Assembly (NCBI GenBank): GCA_002405875.1
Contig: DHMR01000018.1
Coordinates: 1 to 14,624 of the forward strand
DNA: 14,624 nucleotides
Source: a bacterium UBA4637
Lineage (GTDB): Bacteria > Bacteroidota > Bacteroidia > Bacteroidales > Bacteroidaceae
Direction of reading: 5' to 3'
This document shows positions 1 to 7,351 of the stretch, in pieces; position 1 is the first letter of the stretch, and the number at the start of each line of letters is the position of its first letter. A program made the position numbers and the translations under genes. The notes beneath the pieces are model-generated. The model did no database searches and was not told the DNA's origin. It saw nothing but the letters and a program-made list of their open reading frames with translations.

Positions 1-606
1 CACATCCAGATGGGATGGAACGACAGATGGGACGTCATCAGATGGTCGCAGGTTGCAGAAGAGTTGTTTGGAGTGAAGAGTGAAGAACGAAGAGTGAAGA
101 ATTCAACGGCAGATTCCTACCAGGTAATCCATGGTATTTCGATGGGGGCGGCAACGACGATGGCGATGTCGGGCGAGAAAACTCCCGATTACGTGAAGTG
201 CTTCGTGGAGGATTGTGGCTTCATGAGCGTGTGGGATGAGTTCGCCGGACAGCTCAAGGAGCAGTTCGGGCTGCCTTCGTTCCCACTGATGAACACCACC
301 TCAGAGCTTTGCCGTTGGAAGTATGGATGGTCGTTTGCCGAGGCACAGCAGATTGCGCAGGTTCGCAAGAGCACGAAGCCGATGCTCTTCATCCATGGCG
401 ACAAAGACGACTTCGTACCTTACAGTATGCTTCGTCCTCTCTACGAGGCGAAGACAAAGGGTATGAAAGCCATTTTCATCGCCAAAGGCTCTGTCCATGC
501 GATGGCTTATCGAGACCATCACGAGGAGTATACCCGAATCGTAAGAGAGTTCGTGACGAAGAACCTTCTCGCCATGAATGCCCTTTCTTCCAGTGTCGTA
601 GAATAA
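1..606 (+). CDS. alpha/beta hydrolase, 3' part (5' end outside window)
   Basis: Serine hydrolase of the alpha/beta fold; the substrate cannot be read from sequence. The frame is open from base 1 (HIQ before the first Met at 10), and the usual N-terminal strands and oxyanion region are missing, so the gene is cut by the window edge. Counting from the Met at 10, the nucleophile elbow is GISMG (Ser44), the acid lies in HGDKDDFVP (probably Asp133, possibly Asp134), and the base is His163 in GSVHAMAY. All triad residues are present in normal order. Bacteroidetes homologues of this type are exported or membrane-anchored, but the signal region is not visible here. Residues about 22-31 (VKSEERRVKN) are encoded by a 7-bp tandem repeat and look like an inserted surface loop just before the nucleophile strand. 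The gene converges on the next gene with a 7-nt gap. Confidence 0.85.
   Translation, partial: HIQMGWNDRWDVIRWSQVAEELFGVKSEERRVKNSTADSYQVIHGISMGAATTMAMSGEKTPDYVKCFVEDCGFMSVWDEFAGQLKEQFGLPSFPLMNTTSELCRWKYGWSFAEAQQIAQVRKSTKPMLFIHGDKDDFVPYSMLRPLYEAKTKGMKAIFIAKGSVHAMAYRDHHEEYTRIVREFVTKNLLAMNALSSSVVE
73..100 (+). repeat. 7-bp tandem repeat inside the hydrolase ORF
   Basis: Four contiguous 7-mers: GTGAAGA, GTGAAGA, ACGAAGA, GTGAAGA, followed by ATTC. The same units, on the minus strand and ending in ATTTTC, occur in the hisA-hisF gap, and a shorter version follows lysC. The 28 bp is not a multiple of three, so the surrounding inserted stretch must restore the frame; the ORF remains open. Confidence 0.85.
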
Positions 607-613
607 GAGTTAT

Positions 614-1060
614 TTATTTTTTTAGTTTGATGACTACAAAGCCACGTTGGTCTCCATCCTTGCCATATTGTTGGGCGGCTTTGGAGCCAGGTTTCAAAAC
701 ACTGATGGATTCTATCCGGGATGGAGATATGTTGTCAAGTTCCTTCTTGCTGATTTCCTTGCCATCTATGATGTAATGAGGATCCTGCTGGTGGAGCCTG
801 GGTGGCGTGGTGGTTTTGATCATGTGGGTCTCTATCACTACATTGTCTGCAGGCACGTAGGCATGGAGAATATCATATTGTTTGATGGTCTTGCCTTCCA
901 ATTCCTTTCCGGTGAATCGCTTGATGTGTTGCCCATCTATGTTGTAGGAATAGAGGGTGTCTGACTTTTCAGCAGAAATGTTGTTCCCCAGCTTCTCTTG
1001 GGCAAGGCTAGAAGCAATGGCCGCAAGGGAGAATGTGATAGTAAGAATAAACTGTTTCAT
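614..1060 (-). CDS. small secreted protein with TonB-plug-like C-terminus
   Basis: A 148-residue exported protein of unknown exact role. Residues 1-20 form a signal peptide with a likely cut after SSLA. Residues about 94-148 (YIIDGKEIS, then ELDNISPSRIESISVLKPG, then a YGKDGDQRGFVVIKLKK end) match the pattern of the plug domain of TonB-dependent receptors, with a DG pair, IESISVLK and a final strand ending in K. There is no beta-barrel. In Bacteroidetes such detached plug-like domains occur in secreted proteins and in BlaR1/M56-like sensors. The gene follows an ECF sigma gene and a probable anti-sigma gene on the same strand, with a 51-nt gap to the latter, so it may be a ligand or partner in that pathway; this is inference. 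The start Met gives a clean signal peptide. Confidence 0.65.
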   Translation of the reverse strand: MKQFILTITFSLAAIASSLAQEKLGNNISAEKSDTLYSYNIDGQHIKRFTGKELEGKTIKQYDILHAYVPADNVVIETHMIKTTTPPRLHQQDPHYIIDGKEISKKELDNISPSRIESISVLKPGSKAAQQYGKDGDQRGFVVIKLKK

Positions 1061-1101
1061 AAGCTATTTGTATGATTGAATATTATGTGATAAAGCTCGC
1101 T

Positions 1102-1120
1102 GACAATTTTACTAATTGTC
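1102..1120. other. small inverted repeat over the stop codon of the anti-sigma-like gene
   Basis: GACAATT and AATTGTC are separated by five bases, and the stop codon (read on minus) lies at the loop and stem edge. There is no T run after it, so it is not a convincing intrinsic terminator. It could be an RNA 3'-end or processing structure within the cassette. Confidence 0.35.
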
Positions 1121-1918
1121 CATATTGTTGAGTTGCGCCAATGGATGGAACTGGTAGATTCCTTCTAGGGCATCGTCAACATCTACGGTAAAATGCTGTA
1201 AGTTACCTTTCTCGTCTTTCGTTGAGATAACAATATGCGAACCTTGTTTGTCTATCTTCAATTCCTCGGCTGTTGGAAGGGCAAGTGAGGCTATTTCGTA
1301 TAGCTGATGGAAGTCATCATCAGTCGCTATGCTTTTTGCTTCAGATGGATGAACTATAGTTTTTACTTCAGGTTGATGTTCTTGGCATGTTACTTCTGAA
1401 TGATTTTTTTTCGCAAGCATGACTCGCGTCTTTGGAGATGAAACTTTTTTAGCTACTGTTGGAGTAACTATGTTTTTAGTTGCTACAAGAAAAAGAGAGT
1501 CTTGACGTTCCATTTGTTCCATAGTCGATAGGTCATCGTTGTCATCTAATGTCTGTAGAGAACGAATCACTTGAGTTGTTGGTGCCAATGCAGCAAAGTT
1601 AGGCTTCTTTGCCACCCGATCCGTGATGGGGAATATCAAGAATATGAGGCCTGCCAACATGGCTGCAGCAAGTGTGATGGCGGAGAAGCGAACCCACTTG
1701 TCCTGATGGCTTGATTTATTTGATTTTTGCATTTTTGCGCTTTCATGTTCCAGCCCCAGCATCATGTTTCTGATGTCGAGTTCCTCATCCGTCAACTCGC
1801 TTTCATCGCAATGGCGGTAGAAATCTGCCATTGCTTTTTCTTCCTCAACGCTGGTGTCCGCATCGAGGTAACGTTCTATGAGCAGGTGGCGTATTGCCTT
1901 ATCTTTTAAATTCGTCAT
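1112..1918 (-). CDS. single-pass membrane protein, probable anti-sigma factor
   Basis: A 268-residue protein that probably holds the neighbouring ECF sigma factor inactive at the inner membrane. Residues 1-75 are cytosolic, acidic and helical (RYLDADTSVEEEKAMADFY), resembling the zinc-free N-termini of Bacteroidetes anti-sigma proteins. Residues about 77-97 are one hydrophobic helix. The remaining C-terminal part is periplasmic, with a low-complexity linker and a short conserved-looking end (about 205-268). No FecR domain motif is evident, so this is not a standard FecR. It lies 46 nt downstream of the sigma gene on the same strand, the usual order for such pairs. The function comes from layout plus topology, not from a recognised family motif. 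Confidence 0.6.
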   Translation of the reverse strand: MTNLKDKAIRHLLIERYLDADTSVEEEKAMADFYRHCDESELTDEELDIRNMMLGLEHESAKMQKSNKSSHQDKWVRFSAITLAAAMLAGLIFLIFPITDRVAKKPNFAALAPTTQVIRSLQTLDDNDDLSTMEQMERQDSLFLVATKNIVTPTVAKKVSSPKTRVMLAKKNHSEVTCQEHQPEVKTIVHPSEAKSIATDDDFHQLYEIASLALPTAEELKIDKQGSHIVISTKDEKGNLQHFTVDVDDALEGIYQFHPLAQLNNMDN

Positions 1919-1964
1919 TGTCTTATTTATTTTATATTACATACATTATAAAAGCCCCATTTCG

Positions 1965-2480
1965 TTATGGTCTCATTAATTTGAGCAGAGTTCTTCGAGC
2001 AGCCGAAATCATGGTTTTGGTACTCGTCTTATTGGCACCACAAGTGGCGGATATTTCTTCCAGACTCATTCCCTCGCTTCTCATCATGAGCATTCGGCGT
2101 TGGGTAGTGGGGAGTTTGTTGAGAGCTTGCTCCAATCGTCTTTGTACATCCTCTCCGATGATTGCTTGATCAGAAGTTATCGCTGATACTGCTCGGATTG
2201 CTGGCGATAAAGAAGTTTCATCGAGGTCAAGCGATTCTGTTCTTTGGTGGTCTCGGCGTAGGTAGTCAATGCTTAAATTTCTAGCTATCGTCATCGCTAA
2301 TGCCTCGACGCTTTGGTATTGGAGGAGATTGTTGCGCATTTTCCATAGTCGCATCAATGTCTCTTGCACAATGTCTTCTGCGTCGATGGCAAGCGAACAG
2401 GCTTGGATGTAACGCTGACAATGTGCCGTCAATTTGGGACGCATTTCTGCTACGATATGTTCAAATTCTATCTCTTCCAT
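1965..2480 (-). CDS. ECF-type RNA polymerase sigma factor
   Basis: A 171-residue sigma-70 family protein with only regions 2 and 4, as in extracytoplasmic-function sigma factors. Region 2 is at about residues 10-76, with AEDIVQETLMRLWK (core binding) and SIDYLRR (-10 recognition). Region 4 is at about 115-168, with LNKLPTTQRRMLMMRSEGMSLEEISA and a helix-turn-helix ending SAARRTLLKLM. It directs core polymerase to a specific promoter set. The next gene on the strand is a one-pass membrane protein and the third is a secreted plug-like protein, so the three probably form one surface-signalling unit. The start at 2480 gives a standard-length ECF protein. I could not find a clear promoter in the 106 nt upstream. 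Confidence 0.92.
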   Translation of the reverse strand: MEEIEFEHIVAEMRPKLTAHCQRYIQACSLAIDAEDIVQETLMRLWKMRNNLLQYQSVEALAMTIARNLSIDYLRRDHQRTESLDLDETSLSPAIRAVSAITSDQAIIGEDVQRRLEQALNKLPTTQRRMLMMRSEGMSLEEISATCGANKTSTKTMISAARRTLLKLMRP

Positions 2481-2586
2481 GGTTCTATCATTATATACCT
2501 TTTATTCTTAAGACGCAAGTAAGCATTAAGAGTAAACTAAAAAAATCATCTTTAATTGTTTTGAGTTTTACTGCTGCATCATGTTT

Positions 2587-3384
2587 TTATTTTACGTATT
2601 TCAGGATTTCTTTGCTCTTGCCTCCCTTCTTGGCAGGCAGCGGCATGAAACCTTCGGTGAGCCCGGTCCTTTCGGTCATCGCCTGGAATACCGAGGCTGC
2701 ATAGTTGGAGAGCTTGAGTTTCTCCAGTTCTTGGCAGACGGCATCCTCGTCATAGTCGTCGGCATAGAGGAGGGTGTGGAGGTCGTCGAGATACTTCTGA
2801 GGGATGTTCTTATGGGGCATTCTACTCTGTATTTGCATGATTTGTGCGATGATGGCCTCCTTGGTCTGGGCAGCAATCGCATCAGCCTTTCGCTTTTCAA
2901 AATAGGCAAGGGTTGCGTTGTCGGCGTTCTGCCAATCTTCCATCGTCACTTCTTCATTTGTGAGATGACTATATTCGAAATATCGGATGAGTGAAATACT
3001 CTTGTTCCATCCCAACTTCGAGAGATACTCTTTTTCCATTGGTGTGGTGGCGACGATGAGATCTGCTTTCTTATACATACCTTTTTGGTACAGGAGGGAT
3101 TGCAGGCTACGCTTGAAGTGTGGATTCCTGCGATTGCGCTCTGAGATGTCGCCTAGCGGACATACGATGTAAGGGATGCCCATCTTTCTCGACTTGCGAG
3201 CCAGTTGGGCACCTGCCATTGTCCATGCCCCTAGAATCAACACGATGTCGGCATCCGCCAATTGCTTGGTGGTGTCGAGCTTTTGATGGAGAGCTTCGAC
3301 GTATGGGAGAAACATCTTGCAAAGCTTCTTCTGTTTGGAAATGAACAAATATACTTTCATCGTCTTTGGTTGTTTAAATTTCAC
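2587..3384 (-). CDS. glycosyltransferase-4-like protein lacking a recognisable donor domain
   Basis: A 265-residue protein. Residues about 9-135 read like the N-terminal (acceptor) half of a GT-B glycosyltransferase: MKVYLFIS start strand, ADADIVLILGAW, GIPYIVCPLGDISERNRRN, then YKKADLIVATTPMEKEYLSKLG and a following strand. A full GT4 enzyme would continue with about 180 residues of donor domain carrying an EX7E motif. Here the tail (about 145-265) is charged and helical with no such motif. It may be a specialised single-domain or non-catalytic partner. A GT2-type membrane protein lies 49 nt upstream on the same strand, suggesting shared surface-glycan work. The start is at 3384; a second Met at 3360 begins the first beta strand directly and is equally possible. 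Confidence 0.6.
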   Translation of the reverse strand: MKFKQPKTMKVYLFISKQKKLCKMFLPYVEALHQKLDTTKQLADADIVLILGAWTMAGAQLARKSRKMGIPYIVCPLGDISERNRRNPHFKRSLQSLLYQKGMYKKADLIVATTPMEKEYLSKLGWNKSISLIRYFEYSHLTNEEVTMEDWQNADNATLAYFEKRKADAIAAQTKEAIIAQIMQIQSRMPHKNIPQKYLDDLHTLLYADDYDEDAVCQELEKLKLSNYAASVFQAMTERTGLTEGFMPLPAKKGGKSKEILKYVK

Positions 3385-3433
3385 TTGACTTATTGTGGAA
3401 GCTTATGGCTTCGGAGTTAAGTCATTCTCTTCA

Positions 3434-4582
3434 TTATAACTTATGACTGGTGAAGTCATTCTTGTCTGCACGCCAGTATCTTAACTTGTTGGCGAAGTTG
3501 CGCCAGATGATGCCATATTCGTAGAATGGCAGCAGGAACATGCTCAACTCGTCGTCGAAGTGCTTGATGGCCTTGTTGGCTATCAGCATTCGAAGCACGA
3601 AGAGGAGAATGAGCGCAAAGCCTGCGCAGCCTGTCAAAATCCAGTTTTCCATGGAGATGGAGTAAACGAGGACGGCGAGGGAGGCGATGAGACTGAGATG
3701 TGGCATCAGATGGTCGAAGAACATCAAGGTGCGCATCGACATAACTCTAGCCAATGACTTGCGGGATGCCTGCAAGTAGAGGTGCGCATTGTGCCAAGCC
3801 TTGCCGGATGGCTCGTCGTGAATGAGCCAGCCATCGCAATCCAGCTCTACGGCGGTTTCTCCACAGAGTGCATACTTGTTGACCAGAAAGTCATATTCTC
3901 CACGTACCAACTCCAGATTGCCTTGGTAGCCTTGTTCTCTCATGAAGTCGCTCTTGCGGAACGCTACGTTTGGCATGTGGGTACGATAACCGTAGGTTTG
4001 CTGGGCACGACGCAGGATGTAGTATGCCTTGCGGATACTTTCGAAACGGCGAACGCCTTTGGTGTCTTCATTGAAACCTACGAAGCCCATCACGAGGTGG
4101 TTGGGCTCCTGGCAGTTGCGTGCCATCGTGGCAAGCCACTTGTCGTTGGAAGGTTGGCAGGTTGGCTCCGTCAAGAGAATCCATTCATGTTTGGCTGCTT
4201 TCACTCCTAATGTAATCTGCAACTTCTTGCGGCTCATGTAGCGGGAACTCTCCGGTATATAGGTGTAATATAGGTGAGGGTTCTCTGCGGCTATGCGCTT
4301 CAGGTAGTCTTGGGTCTCTCCATCGGTACTCTGGCAAACCACGATAACTTGATATTCGGCAGCATACTGCTGACGGAGGAACATGGGGAGATTGCGCTCC
4401 AGTTCCTGAAGATTATCGTGTGCAGTGATGAGGACGGAGATCGGCTCCAGTTTGTCCTCTGCGGGAAACTCTTTCTCTGGAAAGCGCAACGAGCGCAGGA
4501 ATGGGTTAATCAGCGACCCGAGAATCGCCAATACCACCACTACTGCGCCTGCTATGATAGTTGTTAAACTAATTGTTATCAT
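3434..4582 (-). CDS. membrane-anchored family 2 glycosyltransferase
   Basis: A 382-residue GT-A fold protein that probably adds a sugar to a lipid-linked or surface glycan at the inner membrane. Residues 4-25 are an N-terminal helix. Residues about 47-280 are the GT2 domain: PISVLITAHDN, VIVVCQSTDGET, SRKKLQITLGVKAAKHEWILLTEP, MPNVAFRKSDF and GEYDFLVN. Hydrophobic helices follow at about 292-310 and 313-335. Where related enzymes usually carry a metal-binding D-x-D (LLTDADC), this protein has LLTEPTC (residues 137-142), so the usual aspartates are replaced. Some relatives may share this variant; a change in metal use or loss of activity is possible. It sits between lysA (71-nt gap) and the GT4-like gene. 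Confidence 0.8.
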   Translation of the reverse strand: MITISLTTIIAGAVVVVLAILGSLINPFLRSLRFPEKEFPAEDKLEPISVLITAHDNLQELERNLPMFLRQQYAAEYQVIVVCQSTDGETQDYLKRIAAENPHLYYTYIPESSRYMSRKKLQITLGVKAAKHEWILLTEPTCQPSNDKWLATMARNCQEPNHLVMGFVGFNEDTKGVRRFESIRKAYYILRRAQQTYGYRTHMPNVAFRKSDFMREQGYQGNLELVRGEYDFLVNKYALCGETAVELDCDGWLIHDEPSGKAWHNAHLYLQASRKSLARVMSMRTLMFFDHLMPHLSLIASLAVLVYSISMENWILTGCAGFALILLFVLRMLIANKAIKHFDDELSMFLLPFYEYGIIWRNFANKLRYWRADKNDFTSHKL

Positions 4583-4614
4583 TTCTATTTCTTCTCGTCA
4601 CTTTAAGAAAGGGG

Positions 4615-4642
4615 TAGGAGCTCGAAACTCCTCACTCCTAAC
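4615..4642 (-). repeat. degenerate 7-bp repeat after the lysA stop codon
   Basis: Reading on minus from about 11 bases after the lysA stop, successive 7-mers are GTTAGGA, GTGAGGA, GTTTCGA and GCTCCTA. An extra GTTAG lies 9 bases before the first. The sequence class differs from the GTGAAGA repeats but the period and placement are the same. Confidence 0.5.
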
Positions 4643-4653
4643 TTCTCTAACTA

Positions 4654-5811
4654 TTAAAGGTCTTCCGTGATGTAGCCCTTTGGCAACTGGCGGCAGTTGT
4701 ACTGGCTCGCCATAATCTCACCGTAAGCTCCGGCAGAACGGAGGGCAATGAGGTCACCACGATGAGTCTTGTTGAGGTCTACTGCCTTGGCAAAGACATC
4801 GCTCGACTCACAGATAGGTCCTACCACATCGTATGTCTCCTCAGGTTCGTTGCTGGATATGTTCTCGATCTTGTGGTATGCCTGATAGAGGGCAGGACGG
4901 ATGAGGTCGGTCATGCCGGCATCGACAATGGCAAACTGCTTGGCGGTGCCTTGCTTGACATAGAGGGTCTTGGTGATGAGACTTCCCATCTGACCGACTA
5001 CGGAACGACCCAACTCAAAGTGCAACTTCTGTCCGTCACGCAACTTCAAATGCTTGGCGTAGGTGTCGAAGTATGCCTTGAAATCAGGGATAGGCACACG
5101 ATTTGGATGGTTGTAATCAATGCCGAGACCACCACCCACATTGATGTTCTTTACCTCGATGTGATGGCTCTCCAACTGGTCTTGCAACTCGTTGATTCGG
5201 TTGCAGAGCGCCTCGAAGTCACCCATGTCAAGTATCTGACTACCAATATGGAAGTGCAAGCCCAAGAACTTGATGTTCTTCATGCCTTGTGCTTCTGCGA
5301 TGACGTTCTCCATGTCGCGCATGGCGATACCAAACTTGTTCTCTGCCAAACCTGTTGTAATGTTGGCATGTGTATGGGCGCCTACGTCAGGATTGATGCG
5401 GAAGCATACTTGGGCAATCTTGTTCTGTTTCTCGGCAAGCTCGTTGATAACCTCTAGCTCAGGGATGCTCTCCACATTGAAGCAGAAGATGCCCTTTTCC
5501 AATCCGAGGTTGATTTCCCAATCGCTCTTGCCTACACCGGCATACACAATCTTGTTGGCAGGGAAGCCTGCGTTGATGGCTGCCTGTATCTCACCTCCGC
5601 TCACACAGTCGGCACCCAATCCTGCCTCGCAGATGATGTTGAGAACTTTCGGGTTGGCATTAGCCTTCACGGCATAGTGTACCTCGAAGCCCTCGTGCTT
5701 GCCTGCCTCCTCGTTGATGGTCTTGAGAGTCTGGCGTAGAATCGCAGTGTCGTAATAGTAGAACGGAGTCTGTATCTCCTGAAACTTATCTATCGGAAAT
5801 GTACCTTTCAT
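4654..5811 (-). CDS. lysA: diaminopimelate decarboxylase
   Basis: A PLP-dependent fold III decarboxylase that converts meso-diaminopimelate to L-lysine, the last step of lysine synthesis, in the cytoplasm. In its 385 residues, the PLP lysine is Lys49 in HYAVKANANP. Other marks are the HFHIGSQI strand at 186-193, the glycine-rich phosphate loop NVGGGLGIDY at 224-233, ELGRSVVG at 266-273, VDAGMTDLIRPALY at 296-309, the active-site cysteine Cys334 in GPICESSD, and the substrate/PLP tyrosine in GAYGEIMASQYNCR at 361-374. It ends soon after this motif, shorter at the C-terminus than proteobacterial LysA. It follows lysC with a 172-nt gap, long enough for separate control. Confidence 0.97.
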   Translation of the reverse strand: MKGTFPIDKFQEIQTPFYYYDTAILRQTLKTINEEAGKHEGFEVHYAVKANANPKVLNIICEAGLGADCVSGGEIQAAINAGFPANKIVYAGVGKSDWEINLGLEKGIFCFNVESIPELEVINELAEKQNKIAQVCFRINPDVGAHTHANITTGLAENKFGIAMRDMENVIAEAQGMKNIKFLGLHFHIGSQILDMGDFEALCNRINELQDQLESHHIEVKNINVGGGLGIDYNHPNRVPIPDFKAYFDTYAKHLKLRDGQKLHFELGRSVVGQMGSLITKTLYVKQGTAKQFAIVDAGMTDLIRPALYQAYHKIENISSNEPEETYDVVGPICESSDVFAKAVDLNKTHRGDLIALRSAGAYGEIMASQYNCRQLPKGYITEDL

Positions 5812-5900
5812 TTCGCTTTATCCTTAATTTTTTAGAATCGAAGCTCCTTGTCGAAGCCTCGTCGTTTGTATTATAGTTAAATAGAATCTTTCTCAATGGA

Positions 5901-5975
5901 GTAAAGAACGAAAAGCGATGAAACAGACTTTCACGTCATGCGACGAACGTTGTGTCCTCTCTCTTCGTTCTTCAC
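5901..5975. repeat. facing 7-bp repeat arrays in the lysC-lysA gap
   Basis: On minus, just after the lysC stop, GTGAAGA, ACGAAGA and GAGAGGA are consecutive (5975 down to 5955). On plus, GTAAAGA, ACGAAAA and GCGATGA are consecutive from 5901. The two arrays face each other, so bases 5901-5915 and 5961-5975 are complementary at 13 of 15 positions across a 45-nt loop. This could form a stem in the lysC-lysA transcript. There is no T run, so it is not a simple terminator. Confidence 0.6.
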
Positions 5976-5983
5976 TTATCTCA

Positions 5984-7306
5984 TTATTCGTTCTTGAACA
6001 ATACGTTGCTCAAGTTCTGCAATGCCTGTTTTTTGTCTTTCTCCTTGATGAGGAAAGAGATGTTGTAGTTGCTACCACCGTATGAAATCATACGTACAGG
6101 AATGTTCTTCATCGCATCGGTGGCGAGTGTCTCAAAGCCTACGTTGCTCCAATCCAAGTCTCCTACCACACAGATGATACACATGTCTGCATCAACGGTT
6201 ACGGTACCATACTTCTTGAGCTCGTTGACAATGTCGTTGAGGTGAGCGTCGTTGTCGATACTCATGCTCACACCGACCTCTGATGTGGCGATCATGTCGA
6301 TAGGAGTCTGGTAACTCTCGAAGATTTCGAATACCTTGCGCAGGAAACCTGTGGCGAGCAACATGCGGCTACTCTTGATCTTGATGGCTGTGATGTTGTC
6401 CTTGGCAGCGACAGCCTTGATCTTGCCACGTACGATGACATTGTCGATGATGGTACCGTCGGCCTTTGGGTCCATGGTGTTCTTCAAGCGAACAGGGATG
6501 CCGGCGTACTTGGCTGGTTGAACGCAAGTAGGGTGGAGAATCTTGGCACCGAAGTATGCCAACTCGGCAGCCTCCTCGAAGTTCAATTGATGTACAGCCT
6601 CGGTGTGCTCTACGACACGTGGGTCGTTGTTGTGCATACCGTCGATGTCGGTCCAGATCTGAATCTCGTCGGCTGGGAGGGCTGCACCGATGAGGGATGC
6701 GGTATAGTCACTACCACCACGCTGCAAGTTGTCGATCTCACCGTAGGCGTTGCGACAGATGAATCCCTGGGTGACATAAATCTGGTAGCCCTGGTTCTGC
6801 TCCATGATAGCAGCAAGCTTCTCCTTGATATACTGTGGGTCTGGCTCTGCATTCTTGTCGGTGCGCATGAAGTCTAATGCGCTGAGCAACACTGCTTTTA
6901 TGCCTTGCTCGTTCAAGTAGTTTACAACCATGTTGGTACTCATGATTTCGCCCTGTGCCACGATGCTCTTTTCCTCGAAGGAAGTAAAGAGATCCTTGGT
7001 GAACGAACGGAGATAGTCGAACTCGCCATGCAAGAAGTCACGAGTGGTTTTCTTCATCTCCTCGGTAGAGTAGAGTTCCTCCACATGTTGCATGTATTTC
7101 TTCTCCAAGTTGTTGATTACCTCGTTGGCACCCTCTGGGTTCTTCTTGTAGAGATAGTCAGAGATCTCAACGAGAGAGTTAGTTGTACCACTCATGGCAG
7201 AGAGCACAACGAATGTTGGCTCGCCAGATTCTGTAATCAAAGAGGCTACTCCCTTCATGCGCTCAGGTGAGCCAACGGAAGTTCCTCCGAATTTCATTAC
7301 CTTCAT
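5984..7306 (-). CDS. lysC: aspartate kinase (monofunctional, lysine pathway)
   Basis: Phosphorylates L-aspartate with ATP, the first committed step toward lysine, diaminopimelate, threonine and methionine. In its 440 residues, the kinase domain at about 1-290 opens with MKVMKFGGTSVGS, carries QRGGSDYTASLIGAAL at 195-210, TDIDGMHNNDPRVV at 219-232 and FGAKILHPTCVQPA at 252-265. Two ACT-type regulatory domains fill about 300-440, so feedback inhibition by an end-product amino acid is expected. No fused homoserine dehydrogenase follows, which marks it as monofunctional. It lies 42 nt downstream of the FtsE-type gene and upstream of lysA. I saw no lysine riboswitch before it; the upstream gap is too short for one. 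Confidence 0.96.
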   Translation of the reverse strand: MKVMKFGGTSVGSPERMKGVASLITESGEPTFVVLSAMSGTTNSLVEISDYLYKKNPEGANEVINNLEKKYMQHVEELYSTEEMKKTTRDFLHGEFDYLRSFTKDLFTSFEEKSIVAQGEIMSTNMVVNYLNEQGIKAVLLSALDFMRTDKNAEPDPQYIKEKLAAIMEQNQGYQIYVTQGFICRNAYGEIDNLQRGGSDYTASLIGAALPADEIQIWTDIDGMHNNDPRVVEHTEAVHQLNFEEAAELAYFGAKILHPTCVQPAKYAGIPVRLKNTMDPKADGTIIDNVIVRGKIKAVAAKDNITAIKIKSSRMLLATGFLRKVFEIFESYQTPIDMIATSEVGVSMSIDNDAHLNDIVNELKKYGTVTVDADMCIICVVGDLDWSNVGFETLATDAMKNIPVRMISYGGSNYNISFLIKEKDKKQALQNLSNVLFKNE

Positions 7307-7323
7307 AGTCGTAATATGTTTTA

Positions 7324-7351
7324 ATGTTAAATGTTCAAAGTTAAATGTTTA
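7324..7351 (-). repeat. 7-bp tandem repeat starting in the ftsE stop codon
   Basis: Read on minus, TAAACAT, TTAACTT, TGAACAT and TTAACAT follow each other without gaps, and the first TAA is the stop codon of the FtsE-type gene. The array fills most of the 42-nt gap to lysC. It is a different sequence class from the GTGAAGA arrays but has the same 7-base period. Confidence 0.7.

Noticed and set aside
1102..1120. Terminator after the anti-sigma-like gene
   Set aside because: The stem is 7 AT-rich base pairs without a T run on the minus strand, so it is too weak to call.
2481..2586. Promoter for the sigma factor cassette
   Set aside because: The best match on minus (TACTTGC) is one base short of the consensus and has no TTG at the right distance.
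4762..5457. Long plus-strand open frame inside lysA (231 codons)
   Set aside because: It is a shadow of lysA, which has full family motifs; the plus frame shows no recognisable domain and no promoter.
7307..7348. Lysine riboswitch before lysC
   Set aside because: Only 42 nt lie between ftsE and lysC, filled by 7-bp repeats; the lysine aptamer needs well over 100 nt.
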